A model generated the notes under the pieces. That model was not told the origin of the DNA. It did not search any database and worked only from the letters and a program-made list of their open reading frames with translations. A stretch of 20,914 nt of DNA, from NCBI GenBank assembly GCA_002431355.1, contig DJEQ01000042.1:1-20914 (forward strand). Reading direction: 5' to 3'. This DNA is from Oribacterium sp. UBA5894. GTDB taxonomy: Bacteria; Bacillota; Clostridia; Lachnospirales; Lachnospiraceae. Numbering within the stretch: position 1 is the stretch's first letter; each line of letters starts with the position of its first letter. Below, piece by piece: positions 1-7,519 of the stretch. Made by a program: the position numbers and the translations under genes.

Positions 1-23
1 AAAAATTTACGACGACATCCCGC

Positions 24-67
24 AGAATAAGAAAAGAGGCAGCGTCTGCTGCCTCTTTTCTTATTCT
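24..67. terminator. Probable bidirectional terminator at the end of rqcH
   Basis: A perfect 20-bp inverted repeat (24-43 and 48-67) with a 4-nt loop GTCT. The GC-rich core AGGCAGC/GCTGCCT is flanked by an A-rich arm on one side and a T-rich arm (CTTTTCTTATT) on the other, so it can read as a U-tailed hairpin from either direction. It overlaps the last codons and TAA stop of the minus-strand rqcH gene (stop at 61-63), so it would end that transcript and any plus-strand transcript arriving from the left edge. Confidence 0.85.
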
Positions 68-1836
68 GTCAACAGGTTCCGTGGCTCCACGGTCACCGAC
101 CAGTTCGTATGATAAATCACAAAGCCAGGTGCCTGATTTGGAACCTTCCGCAGATTCTTTCGGATTGTATAATCTACTTCCACCTTCGGATCCTCACGGT
201 GGGAGGAGTAGAAGGCGGCCAGCTCTGCGGCCTCGATGAAGACCCGATCTGGAATCTCTTCCATTGGCTGTCCGCCGGTTTTTACGATGACGTGTGATCC
301 TGTAACACCCTTTGCATGGAACCAGAGATCGCCACCATCTCCAAGCCGGAAGCTGACTTCCTCATTCTGATAATTGTTTTTTCCAATAAAGAGCTCATAG
401 CCATCGCTGCTTACCCAGTGGTAGGGCTTTGACTTTCGCTGTAAGCGATTCTTCCCCTTTCCAGGCGCCTTGTGCAGGAAGCCGAAGTCAATCATTTCAC
501 GACGAATGTCCTGAAGGTCTTCCTCCGACTCCGCGATATCCAGTGCCGTCTTGATGGAATCAAGGTGTGCAAGCTCCTTTCGGGTTTCCTCGAGCTGCAC
601 GGTCACATTTTCCTTTGTGCGCTTCAGTTTCTGATATTTTTCGAGATACCGCCTTGCGTTATCGGCGGCACTGAGATCCTTCTGAAGCGGAATCGTGATT
701 TCTTCACTTGTATAGTAGTTCTCGCAGCAGAGATGATCTTCGCCACCCTGTAAAGAGTAGCCGTAGGTGTGCAGAAGCTCTCCATAGATGCGGAACCGGT
801 CCATCCCCTCTGTATCCTTCAGCTGCTTTTCCTGAATCAGGAGCTTCTTGCCGGCGCGCTCCATGAGTGTTCCGAGCACCTTTCGAAGATCGGTAGAGCG
901 CTGATGGATACGGGAGCTCTTATCCTTTTCACTGTAAAAGCGACGGATTACCTCACTCATGGAATCGAAATGGACGACCTCATAGGATGGATCCTGAGCA
1001 TACAGTGTAAGGTCAAAGGCGGAAAAATCTGAAGGACGTCCATCCTTATAAATGATGACGGGATCGGGCTGATGCCTGAGGACAAGCATTTCCATCACCT
1101 TATGAAAAGCGGCATAGAGAGCTGCGAAGGCTTCCGTGGACTGACAATTGGCTGAAAGATCCGGATCGACATTGGCACGATGACAGAGCTCAGAAGCGGT
1201 TAATGGACTGAGACCGGTAATATGATGGAAGAGCGCCTTAAACATTGGCTCCGGCTGAGAGGAGAGGAGCGCACGGAAGCCTTCTTCGTCCAGTGACAGC
1301 GGGTTTTTCTTCCCACCCGCATCTGGAATAAAATACGGACGGTTTGGCAGAACCTCACGCACGGAGGACTGGGATGCAGAAATACGCTTGATGGAATCAA
1401 TGATATGGTCATCCTCCCGGAGCAGGATGAGATTGGAATATTTCCCCATCAGCTCAACGGACAGAATACGCTTGCCCAGATCCCCCATTTCATCGAGATG
1501 CTCAATCGTAAACAGGATCACCCGCTCCAGACCGTCCTGATGCAGGGTCTGATCCGGCTGACGTACATCCAGAATGGTCCCGTTTCCGATGTGCTTTCGG
1601 AGTGCCATACAGAAGGTTGGTGCAGAGATCGGTGCCGGCTTTGCATCTTCGGTCAGGGTGCAGAGAGGGAGCGATGGATTGACTGAAATCTGCACCTTAT
1701 ACTGCGCCTTCTGGTTTCGGATGGTCAGCTGAATCTCGTCCTTTTCCGGCTGCGTGATTTTTGCAATTTTTCCTCCGATCAGATGCTCCCGAAATTCCTT
1801 CACGGTTGCGGATACAACGAGTCCATCATATGCCAT
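61..1836 (-). CDS. rqcH: Rqc2 homolog RqcH (NFACT family ribosome quality control factor)
   Basis: 591 aa, usual length for bacterial NFACT proteins (older names FbpA/YloA, fibronectin-binding). Family role: binds peptidyl-tRNA-obstructed 50S subunits after ribosome splitting and recruits tRNA-Ala to add C-terminal alanine tails that mark the nascent chain for degradation. Visible architecture: NFACT-N at about 1-210 (start MAYDGLVV; LRKHIGNG near 79-86; VELMGKYSN near 127-135), a charged helical coiled-coil middle at about 300-455, and NFACT-R at about 465-590 with GKNNYQNEEVSFR and LWFHAKGVTGSHVIVK. The Asp-Arg pair needed for Ala tailing in Bacillus (D97/R98) aligns here with E104-R105, a conservative change. 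The ATG is preceded by AGGAAGGT (complement of 1843-1850). The gene stands alone, divergent from yicC. Its partner RqcP is not in the window. Confidence 0.93.
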   Translation of the reverse strand: MAYDGLVVSATVKEFREHLIGGKIAKITQPEKDEIQLTIRNQKAQYKVQISVNPSLPLCTLTEDAKPAPISAPTFCMALRKHIGNGTILDVRQPDQTLHQDGLERVILFTIEHLDEMGDLGKRILSVELMGKYSNLILLREDDHIIDSIKRISASQSSVREVLPNRPYFIPDAGGKKNPLSLDEEGFRALLSSQPEPMFKALFHHITGLSPLTASELCHRANVDPDLSANCQSTEAFAALYAAFHKVMEMLVLRHQPDPVIIYKDGRPSDFSAFDLTLYAQDPSYEVVHFDSMSEVIRRFYSEKDKSSRIHQRSTDLRKVLGTLMERAGKKLLIQEKQLKDTEGMDRFRIYGELLHTYGYSLQGGEDHLCCENYYTSEEITIPLQKDLSAADNARRYLEKYQKLKRTKENVTVQLEETRKELAHLDSIKTALDIAESEEDLQDIRREMIDFGFLHKAPGKGKNRLQRKSKPYHWVSSDGYELFIGKNNYQNEEVSFRLGDGGDLWFHAKGVTGSHVIVKTGGQPMEEIPDRVFIEAAELAAFYSSHREDPKVEVDYTIRKNLRKVPNQAPGFVIYHTNWSVTVEPRNLLTE

Positions 1837-1854
1837 GGCGATACCTTCCTGTCC

Positions 1855-1883
1855 TTTACTTCTAAATTATAGTAGACTATAAT
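1855..1883 (+). promoter_or_regulatory. Promoter of the yicC-gmk-rpoZ operon
   Basis: -35 TTTACT (1855-1860, 4/6 to consensus), 17-nt spacer, perfect -10 TATAAT (1878-1883). Predicted start near 1890 leaves about 56 nt before the yicC ATG. No other promoter of comparable quality is seen before gmk, rpoZ or rimO. Confidence 0.65.
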
Positions 1884-1886
1884 TTA
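1863..1886. repeat. Perfect 11-bp palindrome carrying divergent -10 elements
   Basis: Arms 1863-1873 (TAAATTATAGT) and 1876-1886 (ACTATAATTTA) are exact reverse complements separated by 2 bp. Each arm supplies a TATAAT hexamer: plus strand at 1878-1883 and minus strand at 1871-1866. It lies in the 109-bp gap between the divergently transcribed rqcH and yicC. By inference the symmetry either makes a shared bidirectional promoter or is also an operator; the sequence alone does not separate these. Confidence 0.8.
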
Positions 1887-1894
1887 TTACATAT
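1866..1894 (-). promoter_or_regulatory. Putative rqcH promoter
   Basis: Perfect minus-strand TATAAT at 1871-1866, about 30 nt upstream of the rqcH ATG (1836). The -35 position at a 17-nt spacer (1889-1894, ATATGT on the minus strand) is poor and there is no TG extension. This direction therefore looks weaker than the yicC one, or depends on an activator. Confidence 0.45.
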
Positions 1895-1945
1895 GACTGG
1901 AAAAGGCAAGTCGTCGCGCACGTACTTGCAGTATTGAGGTAATCT

Positions 1946-2827
1946 ATGAACTTACAAAGTATGACCGGATTCGGACGGGCGGAGGAAGCAGATGAAAAGT
2001 GCCGCCTGACCGTGGAAGTCAAGTCGGTGAATTCCCGCTTTCTGGATCTGAATATTAAAATGCCGAAGAAGTTTAATGCTCTGGAGGCAGAAATCCGTGC
2101 GGCTGTGAAGAGCTACATTTCACGTGGCAAGGTGGATCTGTTTATCGCCTATGAGAGCTTTTCAGAGAAGGATAAAACGCTTCGGCTGGATCTGCCCCTT
2201 GCCAGAGAATATCTTACGTCCATGCGTGCACTGGTTCAGGCGCTCGGTGTAGAGGACAATGTCAAGGTGACGAATCTGGCGGCTCTTCCGGATGTACTGG
2301 TGCTGTCTGAGGAATCCGAGGATGATGAAGCACTCTGGGAGACGCTCAAGCCGGTGCTTCATGCGGCGCTTGAACGTTTTACAGAGACCAGAGCTCGAGA
2401 GGGTGAAAATCTTCAGAAGGATCTTCTTCAGAAGCTGCAGGAGATGGAGAGCATCGTGGAGCGGATAGATGCACGCTCGCCGGAAATTGTGGCAGCCTAT
2501 GAGTCACGGCTTCGCGCGAAGGTTGAGGAGCTCCTGAAGGAAACAGGAGTGGACGAAGCCCGTATCGTACAGGAGGTAACCATTTATTCAGATAAGATCT
2601 GTACGGATGAAGAGCGGGTGCGTTTGCACAGCCACATTAAAAACATGCGAAGCAAGCTTCTTCAGGGTGGTCTTGTGGGACGAGAGCTCGACTTTCTGGC
2701 GCAGGAAATGAACCGTGAAGCGAACACCACCCTCAGTAAGGCAAACGATCTTATCGTTTCAGAGGATGCCATCGGGCTCAAGACATTGATCGAAAAAATA
2801 CGTGAGCAGATTCAGAATCTGGAGTGA
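1946..2827 (+). CDS. yicC: YicC family endoribonuclease
   Basis: 293 aa, full length for the YicC/YloC family. The N-terminus MNLQSMTGFGRAE and the stretch VEVKSVNSRFLDL are the family signature; the C-terminal DUF1732 region includes EERVRLHSHI, GRELDFLAQEMNREANT and a final helical segment. Family knowledge: E. coli YicC and B. subtilis YloC are endoribonucleases, YicC having been linked to degradation of the small RNA RyhB; native targets in Clostridia are not established. The start is supported by GAGGT about 7 nt upstream. First gene of the operon leading to gmk and rpoZ, as in many Firmicutes, although the small regulator gene remA often found between yicC and gmk is absent. Confidence 0.93.
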   Translation: MNLQSMTGFGRAEEADEKCRLTVEVKSVNSRFLDLNIKMPKKFNALEAEIRAAVKSYISRGKVDLFIAYESFSEKDKTLRLDLPLAREYLTSMRALVQALGVEDNVKVTNLAALPDVLVLSEESEDDEALWETLKPVLHAALERFTETRAREGENLQKDLLQKLQEMESIVERIDARSPEIVAAYESRLRAKVEELLKETGVDEARIVQEVTIYSDKICTDEERVRLHSHIKNMRSKLLQGGLVGRELDFLAQEMNREANTTLSKANDLIVSEDAIGLKTLIEKIREQIQNLE

Positions 2828-2917
2828 TCAGCCAGAGGTTTCAGGAAAAACAGACCGTGCCGCTTGTGAATCATAAAAGGGAACGGATCAATCGAAGGAT
2901 ACGAGGTAGGAAGGCAA

Positions 2918-3556
2918 ATGGAAAAAGGGGTTTTGGTTGTGATTTCCGGCTTCTCCGGAGCAGGAAAGGGCACATTGATGAAGCAGCTGGTGTCTCGTTA
3001 TGATCAGTATGCATTGTCCATATCTGCAACGACACGGAAGCCACGGGAGGGCGAGCAGGATGGACGGGAGTATTTCTTTAAAACGAAGGAAGCCTTCGAG
3101 GAGATGATTGCGAAGGATGAGCTCATTGAATATGCTCAGTACGTGGAGCACTATTACGGCACACCGAAGCAGTATGTGGAGGACAATCTTTCACTCGGTA
3201 AGGATGTTCTCCTCGAAATCGAAATTCAGGGTGCTCTTAAAATAAAGAAGAAGTTTCCTGAAGCAGTTCTTATTTTCGTAACTCCACCTTCTGGTGAGGA
3301 GCTCCGGCGCCGCCTCATTGGGCGTGGAACGGAGACCATGGAGGTCATTGAAAAACGGCTTCAGCGGGCGCTTCAGGAGTCCGAAGGCGTGGAGGCCTAT
3401 GACTATATATTGGTAAACGACGATATTGACACTTGCACCGAAAAATTGCATAATCTCATACGTGCCGCGCACGAAAAAGGCAGTCGGCATATGGATATTA
3501 TTGAAAATGTTAGACAGGATCTGAGGAGGATAGAAGATGTCACAGCAAACATATAA
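2918..3556 (+). CDS. gmk: Guanylate kinase
   Basis: 212 aa, typical size. Catalyses ATP + GMP to ADP + GDP, an essential step in GTP/dGTP supply and (p)ppGpp metabolism. Walker A is GFSGAGKG at 11-18 with Lys17; the usual family form is GPSGVGKG, so Phe and Ala replace Pro and Val. The GMP-binding segment SISATTRKPREGEQDGREYFF and the downstream YGTPKQYVE and LLEIEIQGA are intact, as is the lid-type RLIGRGTE. The start is preceded by a purine-rich AGGTAGGAAGG. The 90-bp gap from yicC holds no gene, promoter or hairpin that I can support. The 3' end overlaps rpoZ by 20 nt, implying translational coupling. Confidence 0.96.
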   Translation: MEKGVLVVISGFSGAGKGTLMKQLVSRYDQYALSISATTRKPREGEQDGREYFFKTKEAFEEMIAKDELIEYAQYVEHYYGTPKQYVEDNLSLGKDVLLEIEIQGALKIKKKFPEAVLIFVTPPSGEELRRRLIGRGTETMEVIEKRLQRALQESEGVEAYDYILVNDDIDTCTEKLHNLIRAAHEKGSRHMDIIENVRQDLRRIEDVTANI

Positions 3557-3935
3557 TGACCTGATTGATGCAGCGAAGAATACCAATGCCATTCAGGATG
3601 ATACCGATAAGCTTGTAGAAAGCCGCTATGCAGCCGTTATTGCCAGTGCAAAGCGTGCAAGACAGCTGATCGATGGTGCAGATCCTGTACTGCCGAATGC
3701 AGATGGCAGAAAGCCACTGGCCATTGCCGTGGAGGAACTGGCACGGAATCTTGTGACCATTAAGCGTGGCAGTGAGGTGGATGATGATCCGAAGATCGCT
3801 GCTCGAGAGAATCCGGGTTTTGCGTTTGCCCTGGATGAGGACAGCGAGGATGAAGAGGGCGAGGAGGAGAAGCTGATGCAGGATGTTTCCACTGCTTCTT
3901 CTGAGGATGACTATAACTCTGACAGCGAAGCATAA
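3537..3935 (+). CDS. rpoZ: DNA-directed RNA polymerase omega subunit with acidic tail
   Basis: 132 aa, long for omega (often 65-95 aa). The core carries YNDLIDA, then SRYAAVIASAKRARQLIDG (residues 29-47) and KPLAIAVEELA (59-69), the helices that clamp the beta-prime C-terminus and aid polymerase assembly. Residues 100-132 form an extension with 16 Asp/Glu in 33 positions (for example EDSEDEEGEEE) and no obvious fold. The start lies inside the end of gmk, with GGAGGA at 3525-3530 as ribosome binding site. The gmk-rpoZ pairing is standard; omega also binds (p)ppGpp in Proteobacteria, but that site is not expected in Firmicutes. The role of the tail is unknown. Confidence 0.93.
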   Translation: MSQQTYNDLIDAAKNTNAIQDDTDKLVESRYAAVIASAKRARQLIDGADPVLPNADGRKPLAIAVEELARNLVTIKRGSEVDDDPKIAARENPGFAFALDEDSEDEEGEEEKLMQDVSTASSEDDYNSDSEA

Positions 3936-3938
3936 GCG

Positions 3939-5207
3939 ATGAAGATTCACATGATATCACTCGGCTGCGATAAGAACCGGGTAGACAGTGAGAAGATGCT
4001 TTCCAATCTTCTGGAGAAATATCCTGGAAGTCAGCTGACCGATGATCCGGCAGAGGCAGATATTACCGTCATCAATACCTGCGCCTTCATCGGAGATGCA
4101 AAGGAAGAAAGCATTAATACCATCATCGAGATGGGCGAGTATAAAGAGACGGGGAATCTCAAAAAGCTGATCGTCGCGGGCTGCCTGGTGGAGCGCTATA
4201 AGGAAGAAATCCGAAAGGAGCTTCCAGAGGTGGACGAGGTCATGAGCGTACGCGACTATGTGGACCGTCTGGATGTACAGATGGCCCGTGTAGAGAACGG
4301 TGAGAACTATACGTCCTATCTGAAAATTGCAGAAGGCTGTGATAAATGCTGTACCTACTGCATTATTCCGAAGCTTCGTGGGCACTATCGTTCTGTGCCG
4401 ATGGAGCACCTTCTGGAGGAGGCGCGAAAGCTGGCGGAGGCTGGTACGAAGGAGCTGATTCTGGTGGCACAGGAGACCACGCTGTATGGCGTGGATCTTT
4501 ATGGAAGGAAATGCCTTCCGGAGCTTCTGACGAAGCTTTCAGAAATTGACGGACTCGAGTGGATCCGTATTCTGTACTGCTATCCGGAGGAAATTACCGA
4601 GGAGCTGATCGAGACGATTCGAGATAACCCGAAGATTGTTCACTATCTGGATATTCCGATTCAGCATGCCTCGGATCATATTCTGAAGAATATGCATCGA
4701 CGTACCAGAGAGGCAGAGCTGCGTGAACGCATTGCTACTCTTCGCCGTGAAATTCCGGATATTGCACTTCGTACAACGCTGATTACAGGCTTCCCGGGAG
4801 AAACGGAAGAGGACTTTGAAATTCTGAAGAACTTTGTACGAGAGATGCGCTTTGACCGTCTGGGTGTTTTCCCATACTCTCAGGAGGAGGATACACCTGC
4901 TGCGGAGATGAAGCCGCAGATCCCGGAAAAGCTGAAGCATGAGCGTCAGGATGAAATCATGAAGCTGCAGCAGGGCATTGCCTTCGAAAAAGCAAGGGAA
5001 CAGGTCGGCCGTACGCTTCGTGTGATCATCGTTGGCTATGATCCGGAGCACAATGAATATCTCTGTCGTTCGTATATGGATAATCCGGATATTGACAGCC
5101 TCGTGTATGTGGATGCCGGGGAATACCACAATGAATTAAGCGGAGATATGATTTCCTGTCGCATCGTGGATGCGGATGGGTATGATCTGATAGGGGAGAG
5201 AATCTGA
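3939..5207 (+). CDS. rimO: Ribosomal protein S12 methylthiotransferase RimO
   Basis: 422 aa radical-SAM methylthiotransferase. It adds a methylthio group to the conserved aspartate of ribosomal protein S12. Seen: N-terminal UPF0004 domain with ISLGCDKNRVDSE and cluster ligands C10, C48 and C82; radical SAM motif C134-x3-C138-x2-C141 in AEGCDKCCTYCIIPKLRG; a C-terminal TRAM domain from about residue 360. RimO is favoured over the tRNA enzymes MiaB and MtaB by the SLGCDKNRVDSE opening (MiaB usually has TYGCQMN). It starts 3 nt after the rpoZ stop with only a weak Shine-Dalgarno, so translation probably depends on coupling to rpoZ. It overlaps pgsA by 1 nt. Confidence 0.94.
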   Translation: MKIHMISLGCDKNRVDSEKMLSNLLEKYPGSQLTDDPAEADITVINTCAFIGDAKEESINTIIEMGEYKETGNLKKLIVAGCLVERYKEEIRKELPEVDEVMSVRDYVDRLDVQMARVENGENYTSYLKIAEGCDKCCTYCIIPKLRGHYRSVPMEHLLEEARKLAEAGTKELILVAQETTLYGVDLYGRKCLPELLTKLSEIDGLEWIRILYCYPEEITEELIETIRDNPKIVHYLDIPIQHASDHILKNMHRRTREAELRERIATLRREIPDIALRTTLITGFPGETEEDFEILKNFVREMRFDRLGVFPYSQEEDTPAAEMKPQIPEKLKHERQDEIMKLQQGIAFEKAREQVGRTLRVIIVGYDPEHNEYLCRSYMDNPDIDSLVYVDAGEYHNELSGDMISCRIVDADGYDLIGERI

Positions 5208-5749
5208 TGAACCTTCCAAATAAACTGACCCTCCTGCGTGTGCTGCTGATTCCTGTATTTGTTGTCCTTCTGCTCCTGGAGGGAGGAGAGAGCACGACGC
5301 TTCGAATCGCAGCGCTCATAATATTCTGTCTTGCATCCTTCACGGATTTTCTGGATGGACAGATCGCGCGTCGTCGTCATCTGGTGACGAATTTTGGTAA
5401 ATTCATGGACCCTCTGGCAGATAAGCTGCTTGTCTGCTCTGCACTGATCTGCATGATTGAGCTTGGAGAGCTTCCGTCCTGGTACGTGATTGTCGTTATA
5501 GCACGGGAATTTATTATCTCGGGCTTCCGTCTGATTGCTGCAGACAATGGCATTGTGATTGCTGCGTCCTGGTGGGGTAAGTTTAAAACGACCTTTCAGA
5601 TGCTGACGGTAATTCTTCTGATTTTGAATATTCCGTCACTCTATACGCTGACCATGATCATTGCCGGTATCGCCTTCGTTCTGACGCTGGTATCTCTGGC
5701 GGATTACATTGTGAAGAATCATAAGGTGATTACTGAGGGTGGCATGTAA
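5207..5749 (+). CDS. pgsA: CDP-diacylglycerol--glycerol-3-phosphate 3-phosphatidyltransferase
   Basis: 180 aa integral membrane enzyme that makes phosphatidylglycerolphosphate, the committed step to phosphatidylglycerol and cardiolipin. The CDP-alcohol phosphatidyltransferase signature D-G-x2-A-R-x8-G-x3-D-x3-D is complete: D50, G51, A54, R55, G64, D68, D72. Several hydrophobic helices are evident (about 11-25, 33-46, 73-88, 92-110, 126-143 and 145-170). The start ATG overlaps the rimO TGA (TGATG), consistent with coupling. The opening MNLPNKLTLLRVLLIPVFV is typical of PgsA rather than phosphatidylserine or cardiolipin synthases of the same superfamily. Confidence 0.94.
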   Translation: MNLPNKLTLLRVLLIPVFVVLLLLEGGESTTLRIAALIIFCLASFTDFLDGQIARRRHLVTNFGKFMDPLADKLLVCSALICMIELGELPSWYVIVVIAREFIISGFRLIAADNGIVIAASWWGKFKTTFQMLTVILLILNIPSLYTLTMIIAGIAFVLTLVSLADYIVKNHKVITEGGM

Positions 5750-5761
5750 GGGAGTACGTGA

Positions 5762-6031
5762 ATGATTTTTTCAAAGCATATGTACTATGGAAAGCATGCA
5801 GCTGAGCACAGAGCTTTTCTGCTTGAAAATTTACGAAACGGTCATTTCCAGCCAGGTGCATATGTTATTGTGCGTGCAAAGGAACCGAATTTATATGAAA
5901 TCTACCAGCAGGGGATGTTCTTGAATCCGCGCCTGGATACGGAGGATGTAGAAATTCTGGGAATCGGATACGGTTATCGAGATGCGATTGACTGCGTAAC
6001 GAAGATGCTGCAGGATCGGCAGATTCTGTGA
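5762..6031 (+). CDS. Conserved-context small protein of unknown function (89 aa)
   Basis: I do not recognise a named family. 89 aa, soluble-looking, no signal peptide or membrane segment, four His in the first 24 residues. Visible blocks: MYYGKHAAEHRAFLLENLRNG (7-27) looks helical, GAYVIVRAKEPNLYEIYQQ (32-50) reads as a strand then helix, and VEILGIGYGYRDAIDCVTKM (63-82) reads as strand-turn-helix. I have an impression of similar 85-90 aa proteins in other Lachnospiraceae, but that is memory and not a search. It is not RemA. It starts 12 nt after pgsA with AAGGGAG upstream and ends 18 nt before the DUF2953 gene, so it belongs to the operon. Codon use resembles its neighbours, so I regard it as a real gene. 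Confidence 0.8.
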   Translation: MIFSKHMYYGKHAAEHRAFLLENLRNGHFQPGAYVIVRAKEPNLYEIYQQGMFLNPRLDTEDVEILGIGYGYRDAIDCVTKMLQDRQIL

Positions 6032-6049
6032 AAACGAGGAGGACAGCAG

Positions 6050-6967
6050 ATGCTTTTATGGTTTGTATTAAAAGTCATCGGGCTGATCCTCCTCGTTTTA
6101 TGCTGCCTTTTTTTCCTTCTGATCGCGCTCATTCTTCTGGTGCCGATTCGTTATGAAGCGGGTGGATTTAAGAAAAACGGGGATCCGCCGGAAATGGAAT
6201 GCCATGGCGACATTCACTGGCTTTTTCATCTGGTTCAGCTTCATGCGGAAATATCTGAAAATACGAAGCGGGCAGATGTCCGTATTCTATGGCTTCATCC
6301 TTTGAACCCGAAGAAAAGAAAAGAAAGCGCTGAAAAAAAGCAGGAGATAAAACGTACGACTGTATCTCATCGCGACGAAAGCGATCCACAGAGTGCACGG
6401 ATGAGTGCATCGAAGGATGCTGCGCAGAAAAACGAAGCAGAACGGCAGTGTGCAGGAGAGACGTCCCCTATAACAGAAGCAGCAGCAAAAGATGGCACAG
6501 AAAAGCTGGGGGCTAAGCGATCTTCTGCAGAAGCTCCTCGAGAGGCGAAGGCGACTTCGCATAAAATAAAGAAGATTTTTCGTGCAGTTCCTGATAGAAT
6601 AAAGAAGATCTGCGAAAAAGGAAGTGCGTTTCGTGCACTTCTCACAGACGAAGAAAACCAGGAGGCGATCCGACTCATTGTGTCACGTGCCGGGTACCTT
6701 CTTCATCATCTGGGCTTTCGAAAGCTGAAGGGCGAGCTGACTGCAGGCTTCGATGATCCGGCGATGATGGGGCGGATCATGGGGGTGGCCAGCCTGTTTT
6801 ATCCCCTGTTTTCAGACTCCTTTTCAATCACACCGGTCTTTGATCACAGCGTATGTGAAGGCTGGTTTCAGCTGAAGGGGCACATTCGCCTGATTCATAT
6901 CGTGCTCGTGCTGCTGCAGCTGCTTTTAAATAAGAAAATTCGTCATGCTGTTTTCCAATATAGATAG
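6050..6967 (+). CDS. DUF2953 family membrane protein (YtfI-like)
   Basis: 305 aa. One strong N-terminal transmembrane segment (about 3-32) is followed by VPIRYEAGGF and an HGDIHWLFHLVQLHA block, as in DUF2953 proteins. The C-terminal third (about 200-305) has the second conserved block with GYLLHHLGFRKLKGELTAGFDDPA and a hydrophobic patch near 279-291. Between them, about residues 85-185, lies a low-complexity linker rich in Lys, Glu, Ala and Ser that probably is disordered. In Bacillus the homolog ytfI sits beside ytfJ, and the same pairing is seen here: the stop TAG abuts the ribosome binding site of the next gene. Molecular function is not established; a sporulation role is inferred from context only. 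The start has GAGGAGG upstream. Confidence 0.85.
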   Translation: MLLWFVLKVIGLILLVLCCLFFLLIALILLVPIRYEAGGFKKNGDPPEMECHGDIHWLFHLVQLHAEISENTKRADVRILWLHPLNPKKRKESAEKKQEIKRTTVSHRDESDPQSARMSASKDAAQKNEAERQCAGETSPITEAAAKDGTEKLGAKRSSAEAPREAKATSHKIKKIFRAVPDRIKKICEKGSAFRALLTDEENQEAIRLIVSRAGYLLHHLGFRKLKGELTAGFDDPAMMGRIMGVASLFYPLFSDSFSITPVFDHSVCEGWFQLKGHIRLIHIVLVLLQLLLNKKIRHAVFQYR

Positions 6968-6977
6968 GAGACCTTCA

Positions 6978-7415
6978 ATGAGTGAAACGACAAATGTAAA
7001 AGAAATATTAGATACCATGTTTAAAGGCATGGATGCCTTTGTGAACTCGAAAACCGTGGTTGGAGAGCCTGTGCATGTTGGTGATGCTACGCTGATCCCG
7101 CTTATTGAAGTCAGCTGCGGTATGGGCGCAGGCGGCTATGGAAAGACGAAGGACGCAAAGAATGGGGATGGCGGTGCAGGTGCGCTGAGCTCGAAGATTA
7201 CACCGACGGCCATTCTGGTTCTTCAGAATGGAAATACGAAGCTTGTCAATATCAAGAACCAGGATGCAGTCACGAAGCTTCTGGATATGCTTCCGGAGAC
7301 CATTGATAAAATAACAGGTGGAAACCGTATTTCGAGAACGGCACAGGAAGCTGCAGACGGGATGGCGGAAGAAGCTCAGTCAGAAACCGTGGTAGAGGAT
7401 GCAGAAACGCTGTAA
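6978..7415 (+). CDS. ytfJ: GerW/YtfJ family sporulation protein
   Basis: 145 aa from the ATG at 6978, chosen because AGGAG (6966-6970) precedes it; an in-frame ATG at 6945 lies inside the upstream gene and lacks such a site. Family signature: VVGEPVHVGDATLIPLIEVSCGMGAGGYG near residues 26-54, a further Gly-rich GGAGAL, then ITPTAILVLQNGNTKLVNI. In B. subtilis GerW (YtfJ) is needed for L-alanine-triggered spore germination, and the gene is widespread in spore-forming Firmicutes. The Glu/Ala-rich C-terminal 25 residues look disordered. It is the last gene of the run begun at yicC; no convincing terminator follows before the rpmB promoter. Confidence 0.9.
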   Translation: MSETTNVKEILDTMFKGMDAFVNSKTVVGEPVHVGDATLIPLIEVSCGMGAGGYGKTKDAKNGDGGAGALSSKITPTAILVLQNGNTKLVNIKNQDAVTKLLDMLPETIDKITGGNRISRTAQEAADGMAEEAQSETVVEDAETL

Positions 7416-7480
7416 TGCTGCAATTCTGACGTTTGCCTTCACTTCTGGGCAGATTATTTCAGAAAAAATAAGAAAAGTGC

Positions 7481-7509
7481 TTGCATTACAAATGGAGATT
7501 TGCTATTAT
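7481..7509 (+). promoter_or_regulatory. rpmB promoter with extended -10
   Basis: -35 TTGCAT (7481-7486), 17-nt spacer, -10 TATTAT (7504-7509) preceded by TGC (7501-7503), an extended -10. An A-rich stretch (7461-7475) just upstream could act as an UP element. Predicted start near 7516, giving about 60 nt of leader before rpmB. Confidence 0.8.
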
Positions 7510-7519
7510 AGGCAAGTCG

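Noticed and set aside
7416..7480. Terminator after ytfJ
   Set aside because: No stem with a following T-run can be made convincingly in this stretch; transcription may run into rpmB.
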